DNA of 64,000 nt. Source: Micromonospora rifamycinica (GTDB taxonomy: Bacteria; Actinomycetota; Actinomycetes; Mycobacteriales; Micromonosporaceae). The notes under the pieces were generated by a model. That model saw only the letters and a list, made by a program, of their open reading frames with translations. It had not been told where the DNA came from and did no database searches. Positions within the stretch are counted from its first letter, which is position 1. The number at the start of each line of letters is the position of its first letter. Made by a program: the position numbers and the translations under genes. The stretch is taken from positions 6,516,001-6,580,000 of the forward strand of contig NZ_LT607752.1 in the NCBI RefSeq assembly GCF_900090265.1. Direction: 5' to 3'. Of this stretch, positions 44,287 through 53,665 are shown piece by piece.

Positions 44287-45219
44287 GTGGGATACGCGGT
44301 GGTGCTCGGCGAGGCGCTGATCGACCTGCTGGACGCCGAGTGCGAGGGGCGGCCGGTGTTCCGGCAGGCGATCGGCGGCGGCCCGCTCAACGTCGCCGTC
44401 GGGGTGGCCCGGCTCGGCGGCACGGCCCAGTTCGTCGGCTCGCTCGGCGACGACGTGCTCGCCGACCGGATCCGCGACTTCCTGGCCGCCGCCGGGGTCG
44501 GGCTGACCGGGACGGTCACCGTCGCGGCGTCCACCACGCTGGCGGTGACCACGCACACCGGGGCCGAGCCGGACTTCCGGTTCTACGGCGACCCACCGTC
44601 GTACGGCCTGCTCGCCGCCGACGACCTGGACGTGGCGCTGGTCGAGGGCGCGGACGTGCTCTACTGCGGCTCGATCGTGCTGTTGCGCCCGGCCACCCTC
44701 GCCGCCGCCCGCCGGGCCTGGTCGCTCGCGCCGGGACTGCGGGTCTTCGACCCCAACGTCCGGCCCCGGCTGCTGTCCGGCCCGGCGGAGCTGGCCGCTC
44801 TGCGGGAGGTGGTGGTGGAGTTCGCCGCCGGGGCGCACCTGGTGAAGCTCAGCGCCGCCGACGCCGCGCTGCTCTGGCCCGACGAGCCGGTCGAGGGGGT
44901 CGCTGCGTACCTGCGGGAGCTGGGCGCGGGCACGGTGGTGGTGACCCTCGGCGCGGACGGTGCCCTGGTCGCCGCCGGCCCCGACCCGGTCCGGGTGCCC
45001 GCGCCGAAGGTCCGGGCGGTGGACGCCACCGGTGCGGGGGACTCGGTGATGGCGGCGCTCGTGGCTGAGCTGCTGGCCGACGGGGCACCGACCGGGCCGG
45101 GCGACTGGCACCGGCGGGTGGCGTTCGCGCTGCGGGTCGCCGGCCTGGTCTGCGAGTCGCCCGGCGGGGCGGTCGCCATGCCCACCCGGGACGAGGTGCG
45201 GCACCGCTTCGGCGACTGA
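44287..45219 (+). CDS. PfkB-family carbohydrate kinase (fructokinase-like)
   Basis: 310 residues from GTG 44287. PfkB motifs: GEALIDLL near the start, GGGPLNVAVGVARLGG (sugar-binding, signature 1), VFDPNVRP, and DATGAGDSVMAAL (signature 2, anion hole and catalytic Asp). The substrate is probably a ketohexose or related sugar by family resemblance. Standing next to the LPMO and near other sugar genes, but no operon partner is seen. Confidence 0.9.
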   Translation: MGYAVVLGEALIDLLDAECEGRPVFRQAIGGGPLNVAVGVARLGGTAQFVGSLGDDVLADRIRDFLAAAGVGLTGTVTVAASTTLAVTTHTGAEPDFRFYGDPPSYGLLAADDLDVALVEGADVLYCGSIVLLRPATLAAARRAWSLAPGLRVFDPNVRPRLLSGPAELAALREVVVEFAAGAHLVKLSAADAALLWPDEPVEGVAAYLRELGAGTVVVTLGADGALVAAGPDPVRVPAPKVRAVDATGAGDSVMAALVAELLADGAPTGPGDWHRRVAFALRVAGLVCESPGGAVAMPTRDEVRHRFGD

Positions 45220-45337
45220 CCACGGCCCGCGCCACCCGGCCCGGCGCCCGCGCCGGTCGCCACCCGGCCCCGACCTGCCGCGCCGCCGTGCGACCCGACC
45301 GCCCGCGCTGTCGCGCCGGCCGGTCAGCCGGCGGGCG

Positions 45338-46168
45338 TCAGGGGGCGCCGTCGAGTTCGCGGTAGCCCCGGCGGGCGGCGGTGAGGCCGGGCCGGGCGCC
45401 GAACGGGGAGTCCGCCGCCACCCGCTCCGGCGGTGCGCCGCCGGTGTGCGCGGCCCGGATCAGCCAGGCCAGCTCGGCCAGCCGGGCATGCTGGGCGCGG
45501 ACGAACTCCACGTCCACCGGCGTGCCGTGGCCGGGCACCACCACCGTCGCCGGGGTGGTCATCCGCAGCAGCTCGGCCACCGCGTCCGGCCACTGCAACG
45601 GGTACGACTCCTCGAAGGCCGGCGGCCCGGACTGCTCCACCAGATCCCCGGTGACCAGCACGTCGGCGTCCGGCACGTGCACCACCAGGTCGGCGTCGGT
45701 GTGCCCGTGCCCCGGGTGCCGCAGCACCACCCGCCGGCCGCCGACGTCCAGCACCGTCTCGGTGTGCACGGTGTGCGTGGGGGCCAGCAGGGTCGTCCCG
45801 GCCAGCTCGGCGGCGAGCGCGGGGTGGTCCGCCCGCATCTCCTCGTACGCCGCCCGGCGCAGCCGGTCCGTCCGGTCCCGCAGCGCCGCGGCGGCCCGCT
45901 CGTGCGCGTACACCGGGCGGGGCGGGTCGGCGGCGAGCGTGGCGTTGCCGAAGCAGTGGTCGAAGTGGTGGTGCGTGTTCACCAGCGTCCACGGGTACGG
46001 GGTGACCGCCCGTGCCGCGGTGGCCAGCGCGCCGGCCTGCCCGGCGGTGGACAGGGTGTCCACCAGCAGTGCCGCGCCGTCGCCGACCACCAGCGTGACG
46101 TTGACGTCGAGCAGTGGCTCCCGCAGCACGTGCACCCCGTCGGCGACCGGCACGAAGCGGAACGTCAC
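45338..46168 (-). CDS. MBL-fold metallo-hydrolase
   Basis: 276 residues from ATG 46168. Zinc ligands: NTHHHFDH (HxHxDH), HPGHGHTDADLVV, VLVTGDLVEQSG and VVPGHGTPVD. This is the quinoprotein-relay/beta-lactamase-like hydrolase subgroup of unknown substrate. Its start overlaps the stop of the thioesterase gene (ATGA), so the two are one operon. Confidence 0.9.
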   Translation of the reverse strand: MTFRFVPVADGVHVLREPLLDVNVTLVVGDGAALLVDTLSTAGQAGALATAARAVTPYPWTLVNTHHHFDHCFGNATLAADPPRPVYAHERAAAALRDRTDRLRRAAYEEMRADHPALAAELAGTTLLAPTHTVHTETVLDVGGRRVVLRHPGHGHTDADLVVHVPDADVLVTGDLVEQSGPPAFEESYPLQWPDAVAELLRMTTPATVVVPGHGTPVDVEFVRAQHARLAELAWLIRAAHTGGAPPERVAADSPFGARPGLTAARRGYRELDGAP

Positions 46169-46572
46169 GACGGCACCCGCGCCGCCCGCTCGACGAAGCG
46201 CTGCCGGTCGACCAGCGCCCGCTCGATCCGCCCCGAGGCCACCGTGACGTCGCCGTCGGTGACCGTCACCTCGAACAGCAGCCGCCGCCCGTCGGCCTCG
46301 GCCAGCCGGGCGTGGGCCACCACGGTCCGCCCGACCGGGGTGGCGGCCAGGTGCGCCAGCTCGACCCGGACGCCGACCGTGGTCCGGCCGGCGGGCATCC
46401 CGGCCGCCGTCGCGGCCACCGTGGCGGCCTCGGCGAGGGCGAGCACCCGGGGGGTGCCCAGCACCGGCACGTCACCGGAGCCGACGGCCCGCGCCGTGTC
46501 GGCGTCGGTGACGGTCAGCTCGACCCGGGCGGTCAGCCCCGGCGGGAACGGTGCGTCCGGCTGTTCCAGCAT
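46165..46572 (-). CDS. Hotdog-fold thioesterase (FlK-like)
   Basis: 135 residues. It resembles the fluoroacetyl-CoA thioesterase family: PGLTARVELTVTD, a Thr and Glu in GTPRVLALAEAATVAA, and a His in VELAHLAATPVG, corresponding to the FlK Thr-Glu-His set. The true substrate is likely an unrelated acyl-CoA, since this fold is common in actinobacteria. First gene of the pair with the MBL hydrolase. Confidence 0.82.
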   Translation of the reverse strand: MLEQPDAPFPPGLTARVELTVTDADTARAVGSGDVPVLGTPRVLALAEAATVAATAAGMPAGRTTVGVRVELAHLAATPVGRTVVAHARLAEADGRRLLFEVTVTDGDVTVASGRIERALVDRQRFVERAARVPS

Positions 46573-46764
46573 GGGACCAGCCTAGTGGGCGGGCCACCGG
46601 CGCCGGCCGGGAGATCGACGGCCCGGCCGTGTCGCGACGGCCGGTGGCCCGGCCCCGGCGTGGCGGGTGGTGCCGGTCCCCGGCGGGGCGGGCCGGCTCC
46701 CGGCGGTCACCCGGCAGGTGGTCGGCGGTGGTCGATGCGTCGCCCACCGTTAACCTTGACGGCG

Positions 46765-47790
46765 ATGGCCGTTGTGACTGAGCCCCCGCCCCCCGTCCCG
46801 TCCCCCACCGCCGAGGCGTCCGCCGGTGGCCGGCGTCGCGTGACCGCGATGTCGGTCTGGGCCGTCGCCTTCGTGGTGACCTGGCTCGTCATCGGCCTGC
46901 CGACAGATCCGGCGTACGCCTTCCTCTGGATCTGGGCCGGCACCGTCGCCTGGAACTGGGGTCGGCCGTGGCGCAGCCACCTGGCCTTCGCCCGGGACTG
47001 GATCCCGGTGGTGCTGCTGCTCGCCTTCTACAACCTCTCCCGGGGCTTCGCCGACAACGGCCGCACCCCGCACGCCTACGAGCTGATCGTCGCCGACCGG
47101 GTGATGTTCGGCTGGGCCACCGGGGGCGAGGTGCCGACGGTCTGGCTCCAGCAGCACCTCTACCGGCCCGAGGTGCACTGGTGGGACGTGCTGGTCAGCT
47201 GGGTCTACTTCTCCCACTTCGTGGTGACGCTGGCCGCGGCGGCCGTGCTCTGGCTGCGCAGCCGGGAGCGCTGGGCGGCGTACATGCGGCGCTGGGGTTT
47301 CCTCTGCGCCGCCGGTCTGGTGACCTACTTCGTCTACCCGGCCGCGCCGCCGTGGTGGGCGGCGCAGAACGGGCTGCTCACCGAGGTCGCCCGGATCTCC
47401 ACCCGGGGGTGGAAGGAGTTCGGCATGCACGGCGCGGGCAACCTGCTCAACGCCGGACAGATCGCCTCCAACCCGGTCGCCGCGATGCCGTCGCTGCACA
47501 CCGCCTGGGCGCTGTTCGTGGTGCTGTTCTTCCTGCGGTCGACCCGCCGCCGGTGGTGGCCGCTGCTGCTGGCGTACCCGCTGGCGATGACGTTCACCCT
47601 GGTCTACAGCGGTGAGCACTACGTGATCGACGTGCTGGTCGGCTGGGCGTACGTGGGGATGACGTTCCTGGTCGTCGGGCTGGCCGAACGGGCCTGGCGG
47701 TCCCGGCGGTCCCGGCGGGCCGCCGCCGTCGGGGACGACGAACCCCCGGTGCCGGTCGCGCCCGCCGCGCCGGTGCCCGCCCGGGACTGA
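46765..47790 (+). CDS. PAP2-superfamily membrane phosphatase (AUR1-like)
   Basis: 341 residues from ATG 46765 with about seven membrane helices. The phosphatase motifs are near the C-terminal end: AAMPSLHTAWALF (motif 2) and YSGEHYVIDVLVGW (motif 3); YPAAPPWWAA resembles the inositol phosphotransferase-type (AUR1/Ipt1) subgroup. It should act on a phospho- or diphospho-lipid in the envelope. The C-terminus is a Pro/Ala/Arg tail. Convergent with the PH-domain operon. Confidence 0.88.
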   Translation: MAVVTEPPPPVPSPTAEASAGGRRRVTAMSVWAVAFVVTWLVIGLPTDPAYAFLWIWAGTVAWNWGRPWRSHLAFARDWIPVVLLLAFYNLSRGFADNGRTPHAYELIVADRVMFGWATGGEVPTVWLQQHLYRPEVHWWDVLVSWVYFSHFVVTLAAAAVLWLRSRERWAAYMRRWGFLCAAGLVTYFVYPAAPPWWAAQNGLLTEVARISTRGWKEFGMHGAGNLLNAGQIASNPVAAMPSLHTAWALFVVLFFLRSTRRRWWPLLLAYPLAMTFTLVYSGEHYVIDVLVGWAYVGMTFLVVGLAERAWRSRRSRRAAAVGDDEPPVPVAPAAPVPARD

Positions 47791-47844
47791 GCCCGCCCGG
47801 GACTGAGCCCGCGGGTGAGCCGGCCGGGCGGTGCGTGCGGGCGG

Positions 47845-49317
47845 TCAGCCGGTCCGGCGGGCGGCGTGTGCGCGGGCGGTCAGCTCCGCAGCGAGCGTCC
47901 AGGCCTCGGCCAGGTCGCGGTGGGGCGCGGCGGCCCCCGACCCGCCGGCGGTGTCGACGTGCACCGTGGCCAGCCGCAGCCGTCGTTGCGCTGGCCCCTG
48001 CACCACCCGCACGCTCTGGATCCGGGCGTACGGCACCAGCGCGAGCTGCCGGGTGAGCAGGCCGGACCGGGCGGCGAAGACCCGCTCGTGCAGCCCTGCG
48101 CCGAGCACCCGGACGCTGAGCGGGCGCAGCCAGCGGGCCCGGGTCGGGGGCGGGGTCAACGGCAGCGCGGTCAGCCGGACCCCGGCCAGCACCTCGTCGA
48201 CGATCGCCGAGCCGACGCTCAGGTCGCCGACGGGGAGCAGCCGGTCGGGCCGGTTGCGGTCGTCGGCCTCGCCGCCGGAGTAGCCGGCGACCTCCAGCCG
48301 TAGCCGCAGCCAGCCCTTCATCCGCCAGAGCAGCGGCCAGGTCACCCCGACGGTCTGCACCCGTTCCAGTGGCACGGTCTGCATCCGGGTCTCCACCAGA
48401 CCGTTGTGGATGCGCAGCCGGTCGGCCTCGCGGGCCAGCCGGAAGTTCCAGTCGTCGAGGACCCGGCGGACGGGTTGCAGCAGCACACCGGCCATCGCGG
48501 TGAGGGTGCTGGCCACCGCGATGAACGACCAGGAGTCCTCGGAGAGGAACTGCGCCACCACGAAGGCCACCCCGACCGGGAGCAGGAACGCCTGCGGGGT
48601 GAGGAGCTGGCTGACCAGCAGGTCGGTGTTGGTCACCGCGTGCAGCGGGCGGCCCGCCGGTTCCCCGCCGGTGGGCGGGGCGGCCGGGTCGGTGCCCGCA
48701 GGCGGGCCGACGGCCGGCGGCGCGGCCGCGCCGACCACCTCGGTGCCCGGCATACCGGCGGCGACGGTGAGCAGCCGCTGCCGCAGCCGGGCCGCGTCGG
48801 CGACCGAGAGGTACGCCAGCGGCGCCTCGGTCTTGCCGCCGCCGACCACCTCCAGCCGCAGCTCGGCCAGGCCGGTGAGCTGCGCGAGCAGTGGTCGGAC
48901 CACCTCGACGGCCTGCAACCGTTCCAGCGGGATCGCCCGGGTGCGCCGCCACAGCAGCCCCTCGTAGACCCGCAGTTCCCGCCCGACGATGTGGTAGCCG
49001 GTGTTGTACCAGCTGACCACCGCCAGCACGGTCGCGCCCAGGGCGAGCACCGCCACCAGCACGGCGAACCAGCCGAAGCCGACCCTCGACAGGGTCGACC
49101 AGGAGAGCCCGGCGATCACCACCACCAGGGACTTCGCCCCCTGCAACACCGGGCTGAGCGGGTGCAGGCGCTGCCGGGGTTCGACGTCACCGGCCGCCGT
49201 GCCGTTCTCGGCCGGCCCCGGCGGGGCCGCCGTGACACCTGGCGGGGGCGGGCACGGTGGGGCGGGTGGTGGGTCGGCGGGACGGGCCGCTCCGGGGCCG
49301 GGGGGACCGTCGGTCAC
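47845..49317 (-). CDS. PH-domain (bPH_2) membrane protein, YdbT-like
   Basis: 490 residues from GTG 49317, overlapping the upstream stop as GTGA. After a Pro-rich N-terminus of about 45 residues there are membrane helix pairs (about 60-105 and 245-290) separated by three bacterial PH domains, each with a variant of RTRAIPLERLQAVEVVRPLL or RMQTVPLERVQTVGVTWPLL. Homologues YdbS/YdbT in Bacillus take part in envelope stress or protection against bacteriocins. The duplicated PH units suggest binding of a membrane partner. Confidence 0.88.
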   Translation of the reverse strand: MTDGPPGPGAARPADPPPAPPCPPPPGVTAAPPGPAENGTAAGDVEPRQRLHPLSPVLQGAKSLVVVIAGLSWSTLSRVGFGWFAVLVAVLALGATVLAVVSWYNTGYHIVGRELRVYEGLLWRRTRAIPLERLQAVEVVRPLLAQLTGLAELRLEVVGGGKTEAPLAYLSVADAARLRQRLLTVAAGMPGTEVVGAAAPPAVGPPAGTDPAAPPTGGEPAGRPLHAVTNTDLLVSQLLTPQAFLLPVGVAFVVAQFLSEDSWSFIAVASTLTAMAGVLLQPVRRVLDDWNFRLAREADRLRIHNGLVETRMQTVPLERVQTVGVTWPLLWRMKGWLRLRLEVAGYSGGEADDRNRPDRLLPVGDLSVGSAIVDEVLAGVRLTALPLTPPPTRARWLRPLSVRVLGAGLHERVFAARSGLLTRQLALVPYARIQSVRVVQGPAQRRLRLATVHVDTAGGSGAAAPHRDLAEAWTLAAELTARAHAARRTG

Positions 49318-49832
49318 AGCCCCTCCGCCCGGTCCTCGCCGAGCGCGGTGAGCCGGTCGCGCAGCCGGGACGCCTCGGCCGGCCGGAGGCCGGGAACCCG
49401 GGCGTCGGTGGCCGCCGCGGCGGTGTGCAGCTGCACGGTGGCCAGGTCGAAGGCGCGTTCCAGCGGGCCGGCGCTGACGTCGACGAACTGCATCCGCGAG
49501 TACGGCACGATGGACAGCCGACGGACCAGCAGCCCGTGCCGGACCAGCAGGTCGTCGGCGCGTTCGGCGTACCCCCAGGCGCGGACGGCGCGGACGATGG
49601 TCACCACCCGCCAGCCGCCGCCGAGCAGCACCACCGCGCAGCCCGCGCCGAACAGCCAGTGCCCGCTGAACACCCAGCCCAGCGCCAGCCCGACCAGCAG
49701 CACCGCCACCCCCAGCGCCAGGCGGAGCAGCTCCACCCAGATCAGGTCGGTCGAGATGGGCTGCCAGCGGACGGTGTCCGGCCAGGGTTCCAGGGCGCTC
49801 ACCGGGGACTGGGGTGGCTCGGCAGCGTTCAC
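49314..49832 (-). CDS. PH-domain (bPH_2) membrane protein, YdbS-like
   Basis: 172 residues from GTG 49832, with two membrane helices (about 33-51 and 56-75) and one bPH_2 domain (LLVRHGLLVRRLSIVPYSRMQ, FVDVSAGPLERAF, LATVQLHTA). YdbS-type proteins occur directly before a YdbT-type partner, as here. Start and stop both overlap the neighbouring genes by 4 bp. Confidence 0.9.
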   Translation of the reverse strand: MNAAEPPQSPVSALEPWPDTVRWQPISTDLIWVELLRLALGVAVLLVGLALGWVFSGHWLFGAGCAVVLLGGGWRVVTIVRAVRAWGYAERADDLLVRHGLLVRRLSIVPYSRMQFVDVSAGPLERAFDLATVQLHTAAAATDARVPGLRPAEASRLRDRLTALGEDRAEGL

Positions 49833-50059
49833 GCTTCGAGGGTATGCGATCCCGGGAGCGGGGCGACCTCCCGGAGGAACCCGCGGGCGTCGAGAAAGTC
49901 ACCGAGGCTGCCCCGGTGGGCCGGGCAGGCGAGCCAGGTCTTACGGCGGTCGGGCACGTGCAGCCGGGGATTGTTCCAGCGCAGCGCCCAGACGGCGGGT
50001 GCGCGGCACCCCCGGGACGAACAGACGGGGGCGTCGTCGGTGGGGGTGGGATCGGTCAC
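49829..50059 (-). CDS. Small zinc-ribbon-like conserved actinobacterial protein
   Basis: 76 residues from GTG 50059. The Cys/His pattern CSSRGC...CPAH (two Cys, later Cys and His) plus WALRWNNPRLHVPDRRKTW and GDFLDARGFLREV is a conserved actinobacterial hypothetical family. The four residues could bind zinc. First gene of the operon with the two PH-domain proteins, with GTGA overlap to the next. Confidence 0.75.
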   Translation of the reverse strand: MTDPTPTDDAPVCSSRGCRAPAVWALRWNNPRLHVPDRRKTWLACPAHRGSLGDFLDARGFLREVAPLPGSHTLEA

Positions 50060-50300
50060 CCGGGTGAGTGTAGACACGCCGGGACCGGAGGTTAGAGCGC
50101 CGGGCGGCCACGGGGGGAGCCGCCCGGCGACGGGGTGAATCGTACACGCGGCAGACCCCTCCGTGTCCACCCTCGTTCAGCGATTCGGTGATCCGGACGG
50201 TGTGTCCGAAATCGGGTTCTCGCCGCCTCGGCTCTCAGCCGGGCATGCGAGTCTTGGTACCGCACCACGCCACGACGACCGATCATGCTGTGGAGGACCG

Positions 50301-51410
50301 GTGGCCCAGCCGACCACGCCCGACGCCCCGACCCCGAACGGAACGTCCCCCGGGACACCTCCGGCGGTGACCACCCCCGCCCAGGACGCCACCCTGCTGG
50401 AGCGGGCGCTGTTCGAGATCAAGCGGGTGATCGTCGGGCAGGACCGGATGGTGGAGCGGATGTTCGTGGCGCTCCTGGCCCGCGGACACTGCCTGCTGGA
50501 GGGGGTGCCGGGGGTGGCCAAGACCCTGGCGGTGGAGACCCTGGCCCGCGTGGTGGGCGGCGAGTTCGCCCGGGTGCAGTTCACCCCGGACCTGGTGCCG
50601 GCGGACATCATGGGCACCCGGATCTACCGGCAGTCGAGCGAGAAGTTCGACGTCGAGCTGGGGCCGGTCTTCGTCAACTTCCTGCTCGCCGACGAGATCA
50701 ACCGGGCCCCGGCCAAGGTGCAGTCGGCGCTGCTGGAGGTGATGAGCGAGCGGCAGGTCTCCATCGGCGGCCAGACCCACCCGGTGCCCGACCCGTTCCT
50801 GGTGATGGCCACCCAGAACCCGATCGAGCAGGAGGGCGTCTACCCGTTGCCGGAGGCGCAGCGGGACCGCTTCCTGATGAAGATCGTCGTCGGGTACCCC
50901 ACCGACGCGGAGGAGCGGGAGATCGTCTACCGGATGGGGGTCGCCGCGCCCGAGCCGGCGCAGGTGTTCAGCGCCGACGACCTGCTCGCCCTGCAACGCA
51001 AGGCCGACCAGGTCTTCGTGCACAACGCGCTGGTCGACTACGCGGTACGGCTGGTGCTGGCCACCCGCAGCCCCGCCGAGCACGGCATGCCCGACGTGGC
51101 CCGGCTGATCCAGTACGGGGCCAGCCCGCGTGCCTCGCTCGGCCTGGTCCGGGCCACCCGGGCGCTGGCGCTGCTGCGCGGCCGGGACTACGCGCTGCCC
51201 CAGGACGTCCAGGACATCGCGCCGGACATCCTGCGGCACCGGTTGGTGCTCAGCTACGACGCGCTCGCCGACGACGTGCCCGCCGACCACGTGGTGCACC
51301 GGGTGATGTCGACCATTCCGCTGCCCTCGGTGGCCCCCCGGCAGCAGGCGTCCGCGTCACCGCCGGTCAGTGGCCCGCCGGCCGGCGGCTGGCCCGGCCA
51401 GCGGCCGTGA
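50301..51410 (+). CDS. MoxR-family AAA+ ATPase
   Basis: 369 residues from GTG 50301 (TGGAGGACC upstream). After a Pro/Thr-rich start the AAA+ core has Walker A GVPGVAKTLAVE, Walker B LLADEINRAPAKVQ, sensor-like ATQNPIEQEGVYPLPEAQRDRF, and ends with a Pro/Gln-rich tail. MoxR ATPases act as chaperones with VWA-domain partners, here encoded two genes downstream. Overlaps the next start as GTGA. Confidence 0.94.
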   Translation: MAQPTTPDAPTPNGTSPGTPPAVTTPAQDATLLERALFEIKRVIVGQDRMVERMFVALLARGHCLLEGVPGVAKTLAVETLARVVGGEFARVQFTPDLVPADIMGTRIYRQSSEKFDVELGPVFVNFLLADEINRAPAKVQSALLEVMSERQVSIGGQTHPVPDPFLVMATQNPIEQEGVYPLPEAQRDRFLMKIVVGYPTDAEEREIVYRMGVAAPEPAQVFSADDLLALQRKADQVFVHNALVDYAVRLVLATRSPAEHGMPDVARLIQYGASPRASLGLVRATRALALLRGRDYALPQDVQDIAPDILRHRLVLSYDALADDVPADHVVHRVMSTIPLPSVAPRQQASASPPVSGPPAGGWPGQRP

Positions 51411-52396
51411 CCGGCCCGGTGCGCCCGGCCGACGCCGCCGGGGAGCGGACCGAGGCGGTGCTGTCCCGGCTGCAACTGCTGGTCACCCGCAAACTCGACG
51501 GCCTGCTCCAGGGCGACTACGCGGGGCTGTTGCCCGGCCCGGGCAGCGAGGCGGGGGAGTCCCGCGAGTACCGCCCCGGCGACGACGTACGCCGGATGGA
51601 CTGGCCGGTCACCGCCCGCACCACCACCCCGCACGTGCGGCGTACGGTGGCCGACCGGGAGCTGGAGACCTGGCTGGCGGTGGACCTGTCGGCGAGCCTG
51701 GACTTCGGCACCGGCCGGTGGCTCAAGCGGGACGTGGTGGTCGCCGCCACGGCCGCGCTGACCCACCTGACGGTGCGCGGCGGGAACCGGATCGGCGCGG
51801 TGATCGGCACCGGGGCGGAACCGCCGCCCACGCCCACCCGCCGGTGGCGGCCCGCCCCGCCGCCACCCGCCGGGCCGCCGACGCTGACCCGGGTGCCGGC
51901 CCGCTCCGGCCGGCGGGAGGCCCAGGCGTTGCTGCGTGCGGTGGCGCACACCCCGTTGCGCCCCGGACGCGGTGACCTGGGCGCGCTGGTGGACCTGCTC
52001 AACCGGCCACCGCGCCGCCGGGGCCTGGCCGTGGTGATCTCCGACTTCCTCGCGCCACCCGCGCAGTGGGGTCGTCCGCTGCGGAAGCTGCGGGTCCGGC
52101 ACGACGTGCTGGCCATCGAGGTGGTCGACCCGCGTGAGCTGGAGCTGCCCGACGTGGGGGTGCTGCCGGTGGCGGACCCGGAGACCGGCCAGCTGCACGA
52201 GGTGCAGACCGCGGATCCGCGGCTGCGCCGCCGGTACGCCGAGGAGGCCGCCGCCCAGCGCGCGGCGAACGCCGCCGAGATGCGGGCCGCCGGGGCCGGG
52301 CACCTGCTGTTGCGTACCGACCGAGACTGGCTGCTGGACATGGTGCGATTCGTGGCCGCCCAGCGGCACGCCCGCACCCGGGGGACGACACGATGA
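51407..52396 (+). CDS. DUF58 protein (MoxR-associated)
   Basis: 329 residues from GTG 51407, translationally coupled to moxR-like and overlapping the VWA start (ATGA). DUF58 signature: GDYAGLLPGPGSEAGESREYRPGDDVRRMDWPVTART, plus the VWA-like LAVDLSASLDFGTG and GLAVVISDF. It has no membrane segment. DUF58 proteins bridge MoxR and the VWA partner, though the client is unknown. Confidence 0.92.
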   Translation: MTGPVRPADAAGERTEAVLSRLQLLVTRKLDGLLQGDYAGLLPGPGSEAGESREYRPGDDVRRMDWPVTARTTTPHVRRTVADRELETWLAVDLSASLDFGTGRWLKRDVVVAATAALTHLTVRGGNRIGAVIGTGAEPPPTPTRRWRPAPPPPAGPPTLTRVPARSGRREAQALLRAVAHTPLRPGRGDLGALVDLLNRPPRRRGLAVVISDFLAPPAQWGRPLRKLRVRHDVLAIEVVDPRELELPDVGVLPVADPETGQLHEVQTADPRLRRRYAEEAAAQRAANAAEMRAAGAGHLLLRTDRDWLLDMVRFVAAQRHARTRGTTR

Positions 52397-53343
52397 TCCG
52401 TTTCATGCAACCGTGGTGGCTGCTGACCCTGCTGCCGGTGCTGGCCCTGGCCGCGGCCTACGTCTGGCGGCAGCGCCACCGCCGGGCGTACGCGATGCGG
52501 TTCACCAACGTGGACCTGCTGCGTACCCTCGCGCCCAAGGGGTTGGGCTGGCGGCGGCACGCGGCGGCGACCGCGCTGCTGCTGGCGATGGTGGCGCTGG
52601 CCACCGGGATGGCCCGGCCGGCGATCGACACCGAGGAGCCGTTGGAGCGGGCCACCGTGATGCTCGCCATCGACGTGTCGTTGTCCATGCAGGCCGACGA
52701 CGTGTCACCGAACCGGCTGGAGGCCGCCCAGGAGGCGGCGAAGCAGTTCGTCGGCGAGCTGCCGGTGAGCTACAACCTGGGGCTGGTCTCCTTCGCCAAG
52801 GCGGCGAACGTGCTGGTGGCGCCCACCAAGGACCGGGCCGCGGTGACCGCCGCGATCGACGGGCTGACCCTGGCCGAGGCGACCGCCACCGGTGAGGCGG
52901 TCTTCACCTGCCTGGAGGCGATCCGGTCGGTGCCGGCCGATGGCGCGGCCGGCATTCCGCCGGCCCGGATCGTGCTGCTCTCCGACGGGTTCCGCACCTC
53001 GGGCCGGTCGGTGGAGGAGGCCGCGGCGGCGGCGCAGGCGGCGAACGTGCCGGTCTCCACCATCGCGTTCGGCACCGACTCCGGGCAGGTGGACATCGGC
53101 GGCCAGTTGCAGCGGGTGCCGGTGGACCGGCTGGCGCTGGCCCAGCTCGCCGAGACCACCGAGGGCTTCTTCTACGAGGCGGCCTCGGTGGCCGAGCTGA
53201 AGCAGGTCTACCAGGACATGGGCTCGTCGATCGGGTTCCGCACCGAGCCGCGTGAGATAACCCAGTGGTACGCCGGGGTGGCGCTGCTGCTGGCGCTCTG
53301 CGCAGGTGGGCTGAGCCTGCTGTGGACCTCCCGGATGCTGTGA
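52393..53343 (+). CDS. VWA-domain membrane protein (BatA-like)
   Basis: 316 residues from ATG 52393. Two N-terminal helices (about 7-25 and 53-72) and one at the C-terminus (about 293-312) hold a VWA domain in the periplasm-side or cytoplasmic loop. The MIDAS motif is intact: DVSLSMQADD, T in the ATATGEA region and D in LLSDGFR. Third gene of the MoxR-DUF58-VWA module; together these serve as a chaperone complex for envelope proteins or respiration enzymes in other bacteria. Confidence 0.93.
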   Translation: MIRFMQPWWLLTLLPVLALAAAYVWRQRHRRAYAMRFTNVDLLRTLAPKGLGWRRHAAATALLLAMVALATGMARPAIDTEEPLERATVMLAIDVSLSMQADDVSPNRLEAAQEAAKQFVGELPVSYNLGLVSFAKAANVLVAPTKDRAAVTAAIDGLTLAEATATGEAVFTCLEAIRSVPADGAAGIPPARIVLLSDGFRTSGRSVEEAAAAAQAANVPVSTIAFGTDSGQVDIGGQLQRVPVDRLALAQLAETTEGFFYEAASVAELKQVYQDMGSSIGFRTEPREITQWYAGVALLLALCAGGLSLLWTSRML

Positions 53344-53366
53344 CCCGGGGTGCTGCCGTGCCGGTC

Positions 53367-53389
53367 GGTGGCGGTCAGTGACCGCCACC
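53367..53389. terminator. Terminator hairpin after the VWA gene
   Basis: Perfect 11-bp arms GGTGGCGGTCA (53367-53377) and TGACCGCCACC (53379-53389), starting 23 bp past the VWA stop. It overlaps the stop codon of a small minus-strand ORF (53375-53461). Confidence 0.65.
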
Positions 53390-53461
53390 GGCCAGCACGA
53401 ACACGACGGCGACCCAGACGGCGGCGAGGGTGAAGCTCAGGGGGGCTACGTAGCGGCTCAT
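53375..53461 (-). CDS. Possible 28-residue single-helix membrane peptide
   Basis: MSRYVAPLSF followed by TLAAVWVAVVFVLAGGGH: one membrane helix with an Arg on the N-side and a Gly/His end. An upstream CCGGAGCC could serve as ribosome site. It is antisense and convergent to the VWA gene and might be an independent small membrane protein. Too short to judge by family. Confidence 0.5.
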   Translation of the reverse strand: MSRYVAPLSFTLAAVWVAVVFVLAGGGH

Positions 53462-53665
53462 GAACGGCTCCGGTGGCGACGGGAGGGTCCGCGGGGCGGG
53501 CGGACCGCAGGGGGTTGGTCGGGGCGCACACACGAAGTCGTGACCGGGCTGCTGCACCGCGCGGGCCGACGGCCGTCGACTCACCGGCCGGTACGGCGGG
53601 GGTCGGCGGTGCGGGTGGGGCGCGGTGAGCGGGAGCTGGGTCAGCTCAACCGACTGAGTCGTGGC

